A stretch of DNA of 64,000 bases from Paenibacillus tyrphae. Lineage in GTDB: Bacteria > Bacillota > Bacilli > Paenibacillales > NBRC-103111. The notes under the pieces are model-generated. The model saw only the letters and a list, made by a program, of their open reading frames with translations. It had not been told where the DNA came from and searched no databases. Below, in pieces: positions 55,541-64,000 of the stretch; positions within the stretch are counted from its first letter, which is position 1, and every line of letters starts with the position of its first letter. The position numbers and the translations under genes were made by a program. The stretch is taken from positions 301,050-365,049 of the forward strand of contig NZ_JAMZAW010000005.1 in the NCBI RefSeq assembly GCF_024158745.1, given 5' to 3'.

Positions 55541-57862
55541 ATGCCAAAAAAATTATTAATTTGGTTACTTTTGTTGATTTTAGCTGGGATGTTGATATGG
55601 TGTGCTTTTATTACTTTTAAATTTCCTTATGTAGGAATTTATCTTACGTTAAATGAGCAGAACGAATGGGTGATTGAAGAACTTGCGGAAGAAAAGGCAA
55701 ACAAGAAATTGGATGTAAGAGTTGGCGATATTATCAAGCAAGTCGATGGAAAACTCCCCAACGAAAATCCTGTAATTTACAGATGGAGAGCCGTGGAACA
55801 GGTTCATCAAGTCACCGTATTGAGAGACGGGCAAGAATATAAATTTGCTGTTGATAACAAAAGTTCGATTTCTTATGATATTGTTCCGTTATTAGAGACA
55901 GGTTTATGTTTGTTCATGGCTGGCTTACTTTATATGAAAATGCGGCAATCTCCTTCTGCCAAATTACTTGCGGTTGTTTTTCTAACTTGTGCTGTCATTT
56001 ATTTGAGTCGAGGTGCTTCCGTGAGAGGGGATCTTCTTGGGAAGTTTCTCATAGGCAATTTTATGATCATTCTGCCCATTGTTTTTTATCATTTCTTAGT
56101 TGTCTTTTTTAGGGAAAAAGGAAATATTCAGTTGCCAGCTAGAATATTGAAGTTTTTGTACGGTATTGTTATAACAGGGTTCTTAATGAGACTTTTATAT
56201 ATATATCCCCCAATGGTAACCATGATCTACAGTTTTGATGCTACTATAGTTTTGTGGCTATTTATTGCAGGTTTTATAACCAATATTAGCGTCTTGGTGT
56301 TATTGTATTTCAAAGTTTGCAGAGAAAAGTCTTATTTATCAAGCATTGTTAAAAGTGTTTTGTTTTCCTTGTTTATTTCGTTTTTACCGGTCATCTGCTT
56401 TTCATTTATACCTCAATTGATAGCCACTTATCCAATAATAGATGCCGTCTATGCAAGCTTGCTTATCTTATTTTTCCCGATCTCATTCGCTTACTTGATT
56501 GCCTCGAACCAATTGTACGATATCGGTCTGGTGCTTCGGCGCTTTGGTTTTGCCTGTCTGCTTGCCCTTGTACCATCGGGGGTATTTACGGCAATCTTCG
56601 CATTCCTATTTCAAAATCTCGCCGATGAGAAGCAGATTTTGTTTGTTTTTGCAGGCTCTGTCGCTATGATTTCCTTCGTTCTGTATTCGGTAGAATATTT
56701 TACAACTAGACTTGAAGCGTTTTTATTTCCGAGAAAGTTCAGACTGCGTACCGCTTTGAAGAAAATTTCCAAGAACCTTGGGGTCATCTCAAGCTTCCGT
56801 GAGTTGAAGGATATTGTGCTCGTGGACATTGTTCAGACGCTCGAAGTAATGGGCGGAGCCATTGTATTTCGGTACGAGCATGATACCGAGATCATCGCCG
56901 AAGGGGATATCGATGCGGCAGAGATTAAGCATTTGCTCCAATCATCGGCTTTGTCTGAGCACCCGCTGTATACCTGCATCGAGATTCACCGGCATGAACA
57001 ATATACCAGCTATTTGGTCATCACGCGGAATAAAGCGAACACATTGCTAGGTAAAGAAGAAATTCAATGGCTGCATTTGATTACCTCGTACCTGGAAGTC
57101 AGCCTGGAGAATGTTCATTTAATTCGCAAGCTAACTGCGAAGATGCAGCTTCTTGCCTCGCAGCTTCCGAACGAGCATTCGGCGCAGGATATTCAGTGGT
57201 TCCGCAAAATTATGTTCGAATTGCAGGAAGAGGAGCGGCTGCGGATTGCGGCCGATCTCCACGATACGACGATGCAGGACTTATTTTTTCTCAAGCGGAG
57301 ATTCATTTCTTTGCTGGACAAATACGCGATGAACAAAGAAGATAAAGAGCATCTGAACAACATCGTCAATTTCGTAGAGATGATCAACAACAGTCTGCGC
57401 CAGAGCTGTTTCGAGTTGAACCCGTTTCTGCTGAAGGAAATCGGATTAATCGAAACGGTAAGGTCGTATCTCGACAAGGAAGCATATCACACGCCGTTCG
57501 TGCTCAGGTTCAAGGAGGAGAGGGCTTCTGCCATCGAAGCGAAGGATTTGACGACCAAGAAGCATATTTTCCGCATCATTCAGGAGCTGCTTAATAACGC
57601 GAAAAAACATTCGCAAGCTTCCCATGTAACGTTTACGATGACGGTCGCGGATCGTGCTTTTGTATTAACTTATGAGGATGATGGCGTCGGGTTCAATAGT
57701 ACGGAAGCGCGCCGTATGGAGATTGGATCTTCCGGGATGGGCGTAGAGCAGATGAAGGGCCGCGTCCTGCATTTGAACGGGCGGCTGGAACTCGATTCGA
57801 GAGAGGGCGCCGGGACGAAGCTTGTCGTGACGATCCCGATTCGGGAGACGATGTCCGTGTGA
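55541..57862 (+). CDS. comP: ComP-type sensor histidine kinase
   Basis: The 773-residue kinase has a first membrane helix, an outside PDZ-like part (VRVGDIIKQVDGK, residues 60-110), about eight more membrane segments to residue 370, a GAF-like part (390-510), the HisKA_3 H-box LRIAADLHDTTMQDLF (residues 565-582) and an ATPase domain (IIQELLNNAKKHSQ, YEDDGVGFN, SSGMGVEQMKGR). This is the ComP layout. GGGAG is 8 bases before the ATG. No comQ, comX or comA is next to it. The gene is AT-rich up to about 56480 and GC-richer after it. Confidence 0.88.
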   Translation: MPKKLLIWLLLLILAGMLIWCAFITFKFPYVGIYLTLNEQNEWVIEELAEEKANKKLDVRVGDIIKQVDGKLPNENPVIYRWRAVEQVHQVTVLRDGQEYKFAVDNKSSISYDIVPLLETGLCLFMAGLLYMKMRQSPSAKLLAVVFLTCAVIYLSRGASVRGDLLGKFLIGNFMIILPIVFYHFLVVFFREKGNIQLPARILKFLYGIVITGFLMRLLYIYPPMVTMIYSFDATIVLWLFIAGFITNISVLVLLYFKVCREKSYLSSIVKSVLFSLFISFLPVICFSFIPQLIATYPIIDAVYASLLILFFPISFAYLIASNQLYDIGLVLRRFGFACLLALVPSGVFTAIFAFLFQNLADEKQILFVFAGSVAMISFVLYSVEYFTTRLEAFLFPRKFRLRTALKKISKNLGVISSFRELKDIVLVDIVQTLEVMGGAIVFRYEHDTEIIAEGDIDAAEIKHLLQSSALSEHPLYTCIEIHRHEQYTSYLVITRNKANTLLGKEEIQWLHLITSYLEVSLENVHLIRKLTAKMQLLASQLPNEHSAQDIQWFRKIMFELQEEERLRIAADLHDTTMQDLFFLKRRFISLLDKYAMNKEDKEHLNNIVNFVEMINNSLRQSCFELNPFLLKEIGLIETVRSYLDKEAYHTPFVLRFKEERASAIEAKDLTTKKHIFRIIQELLNNAKKHSQASHVTFTMTVADRAFVLTYEDDGVGFNSTEARRMEIGSSGMGVEQMKGRVLHLNGRLELDSREGAGTKLVVTIPIRETMSV

Positions 57863-57900
57863 GTTGGATACGCTTGTCCGTTGGCAGAATTGTGGATGGG

Positions 57901-57938
57901 GCAGCAAAGAGGGGTGAAAGCCCCTCTTTGCTGTTTTC
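57901..57938. terminator. Terminator after the kinase gene
   Basis: AGCAAAGAGGGG pairs with CCCCTCTTTGCT around a short loop, followed by GTTTTC. Confidence 0.85.
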
Positions 57939-57977
57939 GCAATACATCTCGGCTAAGAGATGTATACAATCGGTTGG

Positions 57978-58607
57978 TTACCTATACTGTTTTTCTAACA
58001 CGAATTTAAATTCCGTTTGGGGTACTGCTGTTGCCTCAGCATTAGGAAGGCCAATCAAAGTAACACTGTATAGATCTTTGAATCCTTTCCATGTAACGGC
58101 GTGCGTTACGTTTCTTTCGAGATTATTGTCGTTTGGCAATCCGAACACTCCGAAGTCAAATTTTTTAATTTGCTCCGCGGTCAGTGTTGAAATCTTATTA
58201 TTTTTATTGGGGATATAATAGACCATTCCTAGAACATTATCTTTGTAAAAACTAAATTGAAAGCTATCCCCATTGATTTCATAATAGTAGTTTGTCACCT
58301 TAACTTTCTCACCAGTATCAGCCATTATCCAACTTTTGACTACATCTGATTTAATTGGTTTTCCATAAGTTTTTTCTATGCTGGACAAAGTTTGGTTTTT
58401 GAATGCTGTAACGTTAAAGATGGCTTCGGCCTTTTTTTCTTTAGTTTCAGTCTTTTGCGTATCATTAACATTGGAGGACTTTCCCCCACAACCGCCAATA
58501 ATAAATATCCCAAGCACTATCGTACTTACTATCAAGAGGGCTTTTTGCTTTCTTGTTCGATTTTCCTTTTTGTACCTATTGAATTGATCCGTTCGAGATT
58601 GCTTCAA
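57978..58607 (-). CDS. Membrane-anchored protein of unknown function
   Basis: TTG at 58607, nine bases after AAGGGAG, starts a 209-residue protein with a basic 25-residue head (KQSRTDQFNRYKKENRTRKQ), one membrane helix, a possible lipobox IIGGC, a Lys/Glu/Thr linker, and an outside domain of about 130 residues with YYYEINGDSFQFSFYKDNVLG. A longer frame starts at 58652, but TATGATAAAAT there looks like the -10. I do not recognise the family. Confidence 0.7.
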   Translation of the reverse strand: MKQSRTDQFNRYKKENRTRKQKALLIVSTIVLGIFIIGGCGGKSSNVNDTQKTETKEKKAEAIFNVTAFKNQTLSSIEKTYGKPIKSDVVKSWIMADTGEKVKVTNYYYEINGDSFQFSFYKDNVLGMVYYIPNKNNKISTLTAEQIKKFDFGVFGLPNDNNLERNVTHAVTWKGFKDLYSVTLIGLPNAEATAVPQTEFKFVLEKQYR

Positions 58608-58739
58608 TATTTCCAACTCCCTTTTTCGATATATTTTATCATATTTCGACAAAGTATGAAATACATAGCAAAAGTTTAATATCGTTTATCGAGAACAATA
58701 GCCTTGAATCATCTTTCACAAAATTTTTTTGTTCCTAAT

Positions 58740-59075
58740 ATAATTTACATTAAATATAATGTAGGATGGCCATGGGGCCTGATCGCGGTCGTGGTCTTTA
58801 TCGCCTTGGTTAAGGAGGCGTACGCGATGGTTGAAGACAAGGATGTAGACATCAAGCGGAGGCGTACGCGATGGTTGAAGACAAGGATGTAGACATCAAG
58901 CGGGATGCGGATGGTAAATTACCTTGCTGGATACGCCGCGCATGCGTACCGCCGCCGACTTTGCATACGACCAAACTATTGAAATTGAAAAACGAGGCCA
59001 CAAAATATCCAATGGGATGAGCCGAACGATATGTCCAATACATTATCGGGCGCCGGCGGAAGGCGGGGCTCCGGA
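58740..59075 (+). pseudogene. Decayed small gene with a 44-base tandem duplication
   Basis: The frame WPWGLIAVVVFIALVKEAYA and VEDKDVDIK reads on to a repeat that breaks it. After the second copy another frame reads MVNYLAGYAAHAYRRR. It appears to be a small membrane protein destroyed by the duplication. The name of the family is not known to me. Confidence 0.45.
58814..58901 (+). repeat. Perfect 44-base tandem duplication
   Basis: GGAGGCGTACGCGATGG starts at 58814 and again at 58858; the two 44-base units are identical. The length is not a multiple of three, so it shifts the frame. Confidence 0.95.
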
Positions 59076-59092
59076 ACTCGAGGGGGTCGATT

Positions 59093-59398
59093 ATGAACAA
59101 AGCCCAAAATGAACTGCAAAAGGCTTTGAAATATTTAGACTTTGGCAGGTTAGAACAAGGAGAACAGTGCCTGACGCAGGCGATTGAAGCCGCGGATTCC
59201 GCCGGAGACAGCACTACTTATATTCGTGCGGCAGTTTGTTACGGCGATTTGCTGTGGCAAACGGAAAAATACGAAGAGGCTGAACGTTGGCTTCAACTTG
59301 CCCTGGGTCGGTATGTTTCTTTGCAATTGGATACTGACGTGCTGGATTTGGAAGTGAGCCGTGCCCAAACCTTATTGGCTCAGATGGCAAAGGGATAG
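59093..59398 (+). CDS. TPR-like small protein
   Basis: The 101-residue helical protein has TPR-like pairs: YLDFGRLEQGEQCLTQAIEA and YGDLLWQTEKYEEAERWLQL. GAGGGGG is 6 bases before the ATG. Such proteins bind other proteins. It is followed 16 bases later by the duplicated protein gene and probably shares its message. Confidence 0.75.
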   Translation: MNKAQNELQKALKYLDFGRLEQGEQCLTQAIEAADSAGDSTTYIRAAVCYGDLLWQTEKYEEAERWLQLALGRYVSLQLDTDVLDLEVSRAQTLLAQMAKG

Positions 59399-59414
59399 AG
59401 GTGCAGCCAATCAA

Positions 59415-60395
59415 ATGAAAAAATTCACGAAGCTAAATGACTTTATGAAGTATGGCGGTTTTATTGAAATACCTGAAAATCAAAACATGACCTTGAATGA
59501 GCTAATGCTTACCTGTCAAGTAAGTAACAGAAGCGAAGAAGGTCTCCGGTTAGATTTTGAATTTCAACAATGTGATTTGACCCTGATCTATAAAAAAAAT
59601 CATTACTACGGGTCACTTCTCGATTTTAAACGACTTACCAGAATTCATGACAGAGACAAGATCTTAAAAGGCAGTGAGATTAATTTTTATCGCAATTTCC
59701 AGGACTATGCAAAGGAGCAGAAACTGGACATCAGTACAAGCACACAAACTAAAAATAGCGTCAGAGTTGTGCTTTGCAATGGATTGCGGTTGACCTTTCA
59801 TTACTCAAAGACACATGATGATTTTCTAATTAGGGAGATCACAAATAGATTTGGAAACAAAAGATTAATTAATCTTGTGACTTCCCAAACCTCCGTCCTT
59901 AAGATGGAAAGCATGAATTTCTCCCTGATCCAATATTTGAAGTACAGCGGATTTTTTAACCTTCCAGGTAATCAAACCATCAGTTTCAACGACTTGTTAA
60001 TGAAATGTTGCTTAAACGAAAGCCACAGTGGAATATCTGGCACCATCTTGGGGTTTGGATTCAAGAACTGGCTTTTGGAAATTTTCTACGATGATAACAA
60101 GGAGTTCATAGGAGAAAATGTGAAGTTTCTAGGTTACCACAATTATCGCGGCAAGGACGAAATTATACGGGCAACGGAAATTCACTTTTGGGAAAATTTC
60201 AAAAAATACTCTGAACAAAACGGATTGCGAATCATAGAAACATGTACGAGCAAGGATACCCTCATTGCTTTCTTGCACACGGGTTCTAATTTGCATTTTG
60301 ATTATAAAGAGGAGTATGGTGACTATTTAGTCAGTGTTATTGAAGGCGACGGGACCAGATTTAGAGAGGTTTATCGAAGCATTTATAATGATTGA
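59415..60395 (+). CDS. Protein of two homologous halves, unknown family
   Basis: The 326-residue protein contains two related halves of about 160 residues: LNDFMKYGGFIEIPENQNMT near residue 6 and IQYLKYSGFFNLPGNQTISF near residue 172; both halves also carry FYRNFQDYAKEQKLDI/FWENFKKYSEQNGLRI. It has no signal peptide or membrane segment. AGAGGTG is 11 bases before the ATG. Such duplicated cytosolic proteins are common among immunity proteins, but no direct evidence is seen. Confidence 0.72.
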   Translation: MKKFTKLNDFMKYGGFIEIPENQNMTLNELMLTCQVSNRSEEGLRLDFEFQQCDLTLIYKKNHYYGSLLDFKRLTRIHDRDKILKGSEINFYRNFQDYAKEQKLDISTSTQTKNSVRVVLCNGLRLTFHYSKTHDDFLIREITNRFGNKRLINLVTSQTSVLKMESMNFSLIQYLKYSGFFNLPGNQTISFNDLLMKCCLNESHSGISGTILGFGFKNWLLEIFYDDNKEFIGENVKFLGYHNYRGKDEIIRATEIHFWENFKKYSEQNGLRIIETCTSKDTLIAFLHTGSNLHFDYKEEYGDYLVSVIEGDGTRFREVYRSIYND

Positions 60396-60429
60396 ATAGA
60401 CAATTCTTTATTTGAAGAGGCGGCTAATC

Positions 60430-60849
60430 TTAGCCGCCTACTACTAAGAACATCCCTGTCATGCCGGGCGAATGGTCTTGGAATCCGAATTTTTCATAAA
60501 ATTCATTTTTTCCATGCGAGGCGAATAGACCGACAAAACCTGCTCCGGAACAATTATCATTTATATAGTTCAGCAGTTTTTCGATAATTTGCTTGCCTAT
60601 TCCCAAATTTTGGTACTCGGGTAATACAGCTACGTCTTGTATATAATAGTACATTGCTCCATCGCCGACAATCCGTCCCATACCGATTACGTTTCCATCG
60701 CTTATTGCAACTAAACAATATACTGAATTAGCAATGGATTGCTCGGTCATCTCTATATTGACTTTTCCCCAACCAACTGCCTCCCATAATGTTTTATGTT
60801 CCAGAACAGAGGGGGGACGTTCGATGATTTCGTACGGTTTACTTGACAT
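60430..60849 (-). CDS. GNAT-family N-acetyltransferase
   Basis: The 139-residue enzyme has the acetyl-CoA motif LPEYQNLGIGKQIIEKLL (Q/RxxGxG/A), strand YYIQDVAV and the late FYEKFGFQ. ATG at 60849 follows AGGTGG by 6 bases. Substrate unknown. It converges on the duplicated-protein gene. Confidence 0.9.
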   Translation of the reverse strand: MSSKPYEIIERPPSVLEHKTLWEAVGWGKVNIEMTEQSIANSVYCLVAISDGNVIGMGRIVGDGAMYYYIQDVAVLPEYQNLGIGKQIIEKLLNYINDNCSGAGFVGLFASHGKNEFYEKFGFQDHSPGMTGMFLVVGG

Positions 60850-61135
60850 ATTTAACCACCTATCATTAGAATTGGTGGTCGCTCGCACTGACAACCACCA
60901 TATATTACTTGAGTTTTCCGATTTTGAACTCCATGTTTTTCATGCCCCCTTCCATTCTCCAAGTATATTTCTTATGCTTGAACTAAACAACGATTGCAGG
61001 ATATTTTTGATTTTAAACGCTGTCAGGAATGTGAAAGAGTCTATACTTTTAAAGACTCTCAATTAGTACTGCAATACAAAATAGAACGAGATTATAGGAC
61101 TAAATTATTTTATGCCATGGATGCGGGATGATGAA

Positions 61136-61489
61136 ATGAAGCTTAAAGGAAGTAAAACAGAACAGGACTTTAGAGTTCGATTCATTGATTCACATAAGTC
61201 TTTATTTCAAGATCCTTCAAATGAAAGACTTTTGAATGTACTACGGAATTCGTTCCCCGAAATGAGGACGGCTTATTTTATTGGACACGTGCCTGAGCAA
61301 GGAGAAGATTTTTATAGACTTCTAATTAATACGGATACTATCGCATTAATTGAATTAGATAGGTATAACTTCGATGCCAAGCCTATTGTTGATACAATCT
61401 CTCTACGAGATTATGTCAAAGGACTTAGTAAAATGGATCAAATAAAAATGGCTGTTGCTCTTGATTTAGCACAAAGAGACTTGGAATAG
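61136..61489 (+). CDS. Small protein of unknown function
   Basis: The roughly 117-residue cytosolic protein has LRNSFPEMRTAYFIGHVPEQ and INTDTIALIELDRYNFDAKP. The start may be ATG 61136 or ATG 61112 (TAGGA 12 bases before). It resembles single-domain immunity proteins in size and composition only. Confidence 0.6.
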   Translation: MKLKGSKTEQDFRVRFIDSHKSLFQDPSNERLLNVLRNSFPEMRTAYFIGHVPEQGEDFYRLLINTDTIALIELDRYNFDAKPIVDTISLRDYVKGLSKMDQIKMAVALDLAQRDLE

Positions 61490-61498
61490 ACGACGATT

Positions 61499-61538
61499 TA
61501 AAACCTTGATTGGCTCGCGCCTCTCGAGGTTTTTTTTG
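61499..61538 (+). terminator. Terminator in the small-protein island
   Basis: AAACCTTGA pairs with TCGAGGTTT around 16 bases, followed by TTTTT. The stretch to 61807 holds no gene I can support. Confidence 0.7.
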
Positions 61539-61807
61539 CAAGGGGACTACCTAGTCCTGAATGAAAGGGACTTTCAATAATGTCTTGGGTTCTATCTTCT
61601 GTTTTTTTACCTTTTTCGACTTCTGTCTTATGAAAGATGTGGTATAATTTTACTATTGAAACAACTTGAAAACCAAGACTAATTATAGATAGTCGCAGAT
61701 GCTTGAAAATTTCAATCATTCGCCGCGCACATGCTAGAAGGTAAAAATTATTGATGGACAATAAAAGTCTGATTCTATCAGAGTTAACATAGAATGTAGG
61801 TGCTTAA

Positions 61808-62536
61808 ATGAAGATATATATAAGAAAAAATTTTGACAACGAAATTGCAAGCCACAATTTTTATGCAGCCTATGACGGATTTAAACAAATGGGATTTGAA
61901 ATTAGTTATTTCAAAGATATAGCACAATTATCTGATAGTAAAAAAGAAGATATAGTTGTTAGCTATGTTGACGATGTTAGAAAAGTACTTTTTAAACATA
62001 ATATAATTACACCTGAAATTGACTATCCAGAAGAATTAAAGGGTTACCTGGGTCGAAAGGTTTGGAATTCCAAACTAAGCATAATCGCGAACAACCCTGA
62101 GAATTGGAATGTATTTATAAAGCCAGTAGAGGATAAAAAGTTTACAGGAGTAGTAGTCAGAAGTACTAAGGATTTAATTGGCTGTGGTACATATGGCGAA
62201 GATCCAGAGATATTATGTTCGGAGGTTGTGAATTTTGTAGCAGAATGGAGATGTTTTGTTAGATACGGAAGGATTTTAGACATTCGAAGATATAGAGGCG
62301 ACTGGAGAGTACACTACGATCATAAAGTTGTTGAAGATGTTGTCGCAGAATACAAAACTGCCCCTAAAGGATATGCAGTAGATTTTGGATTAACAGATAA
62401 AGGGCAAACCCTATTAATAGAGGTTAATGACGGATATTCATTAGGGTACTATGGATTATTTTCTCTGGATTATGCAAAGTTATTATCGGCCAGATGGGCT
62501 GAGTTGACCAATACAATAGATGAGTGTGAATTCTAA
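61808..62536 (+). CDS. ATP-grasp domain protein
   Basis: The 242-residue protein of the ATP-grasp (DUF4343-like) group has WNVFIKPVEDKKFTGVVV, EWRCFVRYGRILDIRRYRG and LIEVNDGYSLGYYG, which carry the ATP and metal-binding residues. It ligates carboxyl and amine groups; partners unknown. It lies in the AT-rich small-protein island. Confidence 0.8.
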   Translation: MKIYIRKNFDNEIASHNFYAAYDGFKQMGFEISYFKDIAQLSDSKKEDIVVSYVDDVRKVLFKHNIITPEIDYPEELKGYLGRKVWNSKLSIIANNPENWNVFIKPVEDKKFTGVVVRSTKDLIGCGTYGEDPEILCSEVVNFVAEWRCFVRYGRILDIRRYRGDWRVHYDHKVVEDVVAEYKTAPKGYAVDFGLTDKGQTLLIEVNDGYSLGYYGLFSLDYAKLLSARWAELTNTIDECEF

Positions 62537-62614
62537 TGCAACACGGAGTTCATGGGATTGCTCTACTTGGAAGGTTCGTATATGGAAATTTAACGTGGGA
62601 GATAAAGTGAAAAA

Positions 62615-63466
62615 TTGAACTATTCCATTATTGATCATGACAGTGACTTAACAATCGGATATTGCAGTGAAATCGTAGGTCTGAGCGGAAAGATCTATGA
62701 AGATGAGGATCATTTGTATCATAAAATCCAATGTAAACAGTTTGTTTTTTGCAACGAGTTTAAGGAATATCTTATAAGAAAAAAACAATCGATGAATAGA
62801 TGTGTGTATGTCTGTATTCTCGATAATGACAAGAATCCCATAGGGAGCTATACATTCCTCATATATGATGAAATTTATTATCATAAAATCGGATTTCCAG
62901 AGGATTTCCTGGATATTCAATTCAAAGGCTCTTTAGAATCGTTTGCAAATCGTACGGAAATAGAAATTTGGAACAAGTGGAGAATATCTCCTCCCGTACA
63001 TATCAATGAATGGGCCATTCTAGATGTACCAGGGAGAAGAGCATGGCTCAAAGCTGTCAAAAACTATAATCTGACTACACGAGAATGGAATAGATCTAGT
63101 GAAAAAGAGAATTTCTTTTTAGATGGAACCTACGTGACGGATTATCCCTCCTTCTTTTGCGCAATGGGAGAAGCGATCAATGGTCCTGGAGGCTATTTTG
63201 GTTTTGATCTACCCTCGCTGGATGATTGCTTATGTGGGGGATTTGGTACTACCGGACCGTTCACTCTTACATGGAAGAATTACGGTGTCGCTCAACAGTA
63301 CTTAGATAAACATTCATGGAGGAAGCAAGTTAATTATAGACGACGTTTTATAAATAAACTTGTATACGAACCAGAGTTTTATTTCGAAGAGCGGGCTAAT
63401 AGGCCACTTATAGAGGCTCTTGTTGAAACACTAGAATGCGTAGGTGTAAAAATAGTATTTGATTAA
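62615..63466 (+). CDS. Barstar-type protein with an extra N-terminal domain
   Basis: The 283-residue protein has a C-terminal barstar domain (residues about 165-283): FFLDGTYVTDYPSFFCAMGE, GGYFGFDLPSLDDCLCGG and PFTLTWKNYG. Barstar proteins block barnase-type RNases by covering the active site. The N-terminal 150 residues are of unknown type. GGGAG is 14 bases before the TTG start, a weak match. No barnase gene is seen nearby. Confidence 0.82.
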   Translation: MNYSIIDHDSDLTIGYCSEIVGLSGKIYEDEDHLYHKIQCKQFVFCNEFKEYLIRKKQSMNRCVYVCILDNDKNPIGSYTFLIYDEIYYHKIGFPEDFLDIQFKGSLESFANRTEIEIWNKWRISPPVHINEWAILDVPGRRAWLKAVKNYNLTTREWNRSSEKENFFLDGTYVTDYPSFFCAMGEAINGPGGYFGFDLPSLDDCLCGGFGTTGPFTLTWKNYGVAQQYLDKHSWRKQVNYRRRFINKLVYEPEFYFEERANRPLIEALVETLECVGVKIVFD

Positions 63467-63518
63467 TAGATTTTATGGCCAGCGCCTTTATGCAGATAAA
63501 AGAAAGGAATATGGAGAT

Positions 63519-63716
63519 ATGGAACAGTGGGAATATAGAACTCTTAAGTTCTTCACAAAAGGTTTCTTTACTGGAGGAACGTTAGATATAAAAGAATTTG
63601 ACAACGAACTTAATGTAATGGGATCAAATGGATGGGAACTTGTATCTTGCTTTGATACAAGCCAACATCAAGGATCTTCAAAGGAAGTCATTTGTGTATT
63701 CAAGAGAAAGAAATAG
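63519..63716 (+). CDS. DUF4177-type small protein
   Basis: The 65-residue protein starts EQWEYRTLKF and has the family end NVMGSNGWELVSCF and VICVFKRKK. AAAGGA is 10 bases before the ATG at 63519. Function unknown. It is 53 bases after the barstar gene and on the same strand. Confidence 0.85.
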   Translation: MEQWEYRTLKFFTKGFFTGGTLDIKEFDNELNVMGSNGWELVSCFDTSQHQGSSKEVICVFKRKK

Positions 63717-63753
63717 GCAATAAAAGGTCACTTTGATTGGGAGTTGTCTTTTT

Positions 63754-63966
63754 GTGAAAGTCATATGCAAGAAGGATGTAATTAGTACTGAGAATTCAGG
63801 CATTAGAATTCGATATCGTAAAGGTCAGATATTTGATGCTAAAATTATTGCGGATGACCTGTTGATAAAAGAAAAGGACGATACATATTCGTTAGTTGGT
63901 GTTCGCAGAGAGTCAGCTGCTGACTTTAATCTTAAAACTGACCCTAATGTGAACTGTAACCCGTAA
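63754..63966 (+). CDS. Small protein of unknown function
   Basis: GTG at 63754 with GGGAG 10 bases before starts a 70-residue cytosolic protein (KVICKKDVISTENSGIRI, then KGQIFDAKIIADDLLIKE) that looks like a small beta barrel. The stop codon lies in the first arm of the terminator. Not recognised. Confidence 0.65.
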   Translation: MKVICKKDVISTENSGIRIRYRKGQIFDAKIIADDLLIKEKDDTYSLVGVRRESAADFNLKTDPNVNCNP

Positions 63967-64000
63967 GATGGGCACTTGAAAAAAAGTGACCTCTTACGGG
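63960..64000 (+). terminator. Terminator at the window end
   Basis: CCCGTAAGA pairs with TCTTACGGG; the T run would lie beyond the last base. Confidence 0.75.

Noticed and set aside
61498..61761. 87-residue minus-strand frame in the small-protein island
   Set aside because: It begins and ends in non-coding sequence, covers a terminator and has no ribosome site.

Overview
The window looks like a chromosome segment from a Paenibacillaceae member (Paenibacillus-like, GC-rich for a Firmicute). The signs are strong AAGGAGG-type ribosome sites, frequent TTG and GTG starts, a split glycine decarboxylase (gcvPA/gcvPB), a split serine dehydratase (sdaAB/sdaAA), YtrA-, LytTR-, Agr- and ComP-type regulators, and secreted polysaccharide and protein hydrolases. 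No rRNA or tRNA genes, CRISPR arrays or intact insertion sequences were seen. All calls come from reading the sequence; no database search was run.

Layout. 1-1.9 kb: end of the succinate dehydrogenase operon (sdhA partial, sdhB). 2.0-4.1 kb: an Agr-like signalling cassette that has a kinase-less AgrC-type membrane protein, AgrB, an AgrD-like peptide and a stand-alone LytTR regulator, converging on a second LytTR gene. 4.3-6.6 kb: an autoregulated LacI regulator with a GH88 unsaturated-uronyl hydrolase. 6.7-9.7 kb: a CDF metal exporter, then an ECF sigma factor with a frameshifted DUF4179 partner. 9.7-14.5 kb: YbdD, CstA and a LytS/LytR-type two-component pair. 14.7-17.4 kb: a zinc-ribbon protein, an ArsR regulator divergent from an MFS transporter, and an RDD protein. 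17.7-24.8 kb: gcvT-gcvPA-gcvPB facing away from gcvH-sdaAB-sdaAA, each behind its own tandem glycine riboswitch. 25-29.5 kb: an alanine/glycine symporter and a YtrA-type GntR/ABC operon whose regulator appears to start at ATA. 29.5-33.9 kb: an amidohydrolase and sugar ABC importer operon. 34-39.4 kb: a Fur-box iron-siderophore lipoprotein, TetR regulators, an old yellow enzyme and an XRE-cupin regulator. 39.7-41.9 kb: tdh-kbl. 42-46.9 kb: GH18 protein, phosphodiesterase, a deletion scar, M24 and HAD proteins. 47-52.2 kb: a MocR regulator divergent from a FadH-like reductase and an acyl-CoA ligase. 52.3-57.9 kb: M4 protease and an orphan ComP-type kinase. 57.9-64 kb: an AT-rich accessory stretch of small proteins, several immunity-like (barstar, DUF4177, ATP-grasp, internally duplicated protein).

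How the genes fit together. tdh and kbl turn threonine into glycine. The glycine-riboswitch operons split glycine or pass it to serine, and SdaAB/SdaAA convert serine to pyruvate. The nearby AGCS symporter imports alanine or glycine, and CstA with its LytS-like sensor is probably a pyruvate or peptide uptake system. The window is therefore rich in one connected amino-acid to pyruvate pathway. The most unusual parts are the kinase-less Agr/LytTR cassette, the orphan ComP gene whose sensor half differs in base composition from its kinase half, the apparent ATA start, the shared TTGACT operator pair of a possibly leaderless TetR gene, and the small-protein island at the right end.
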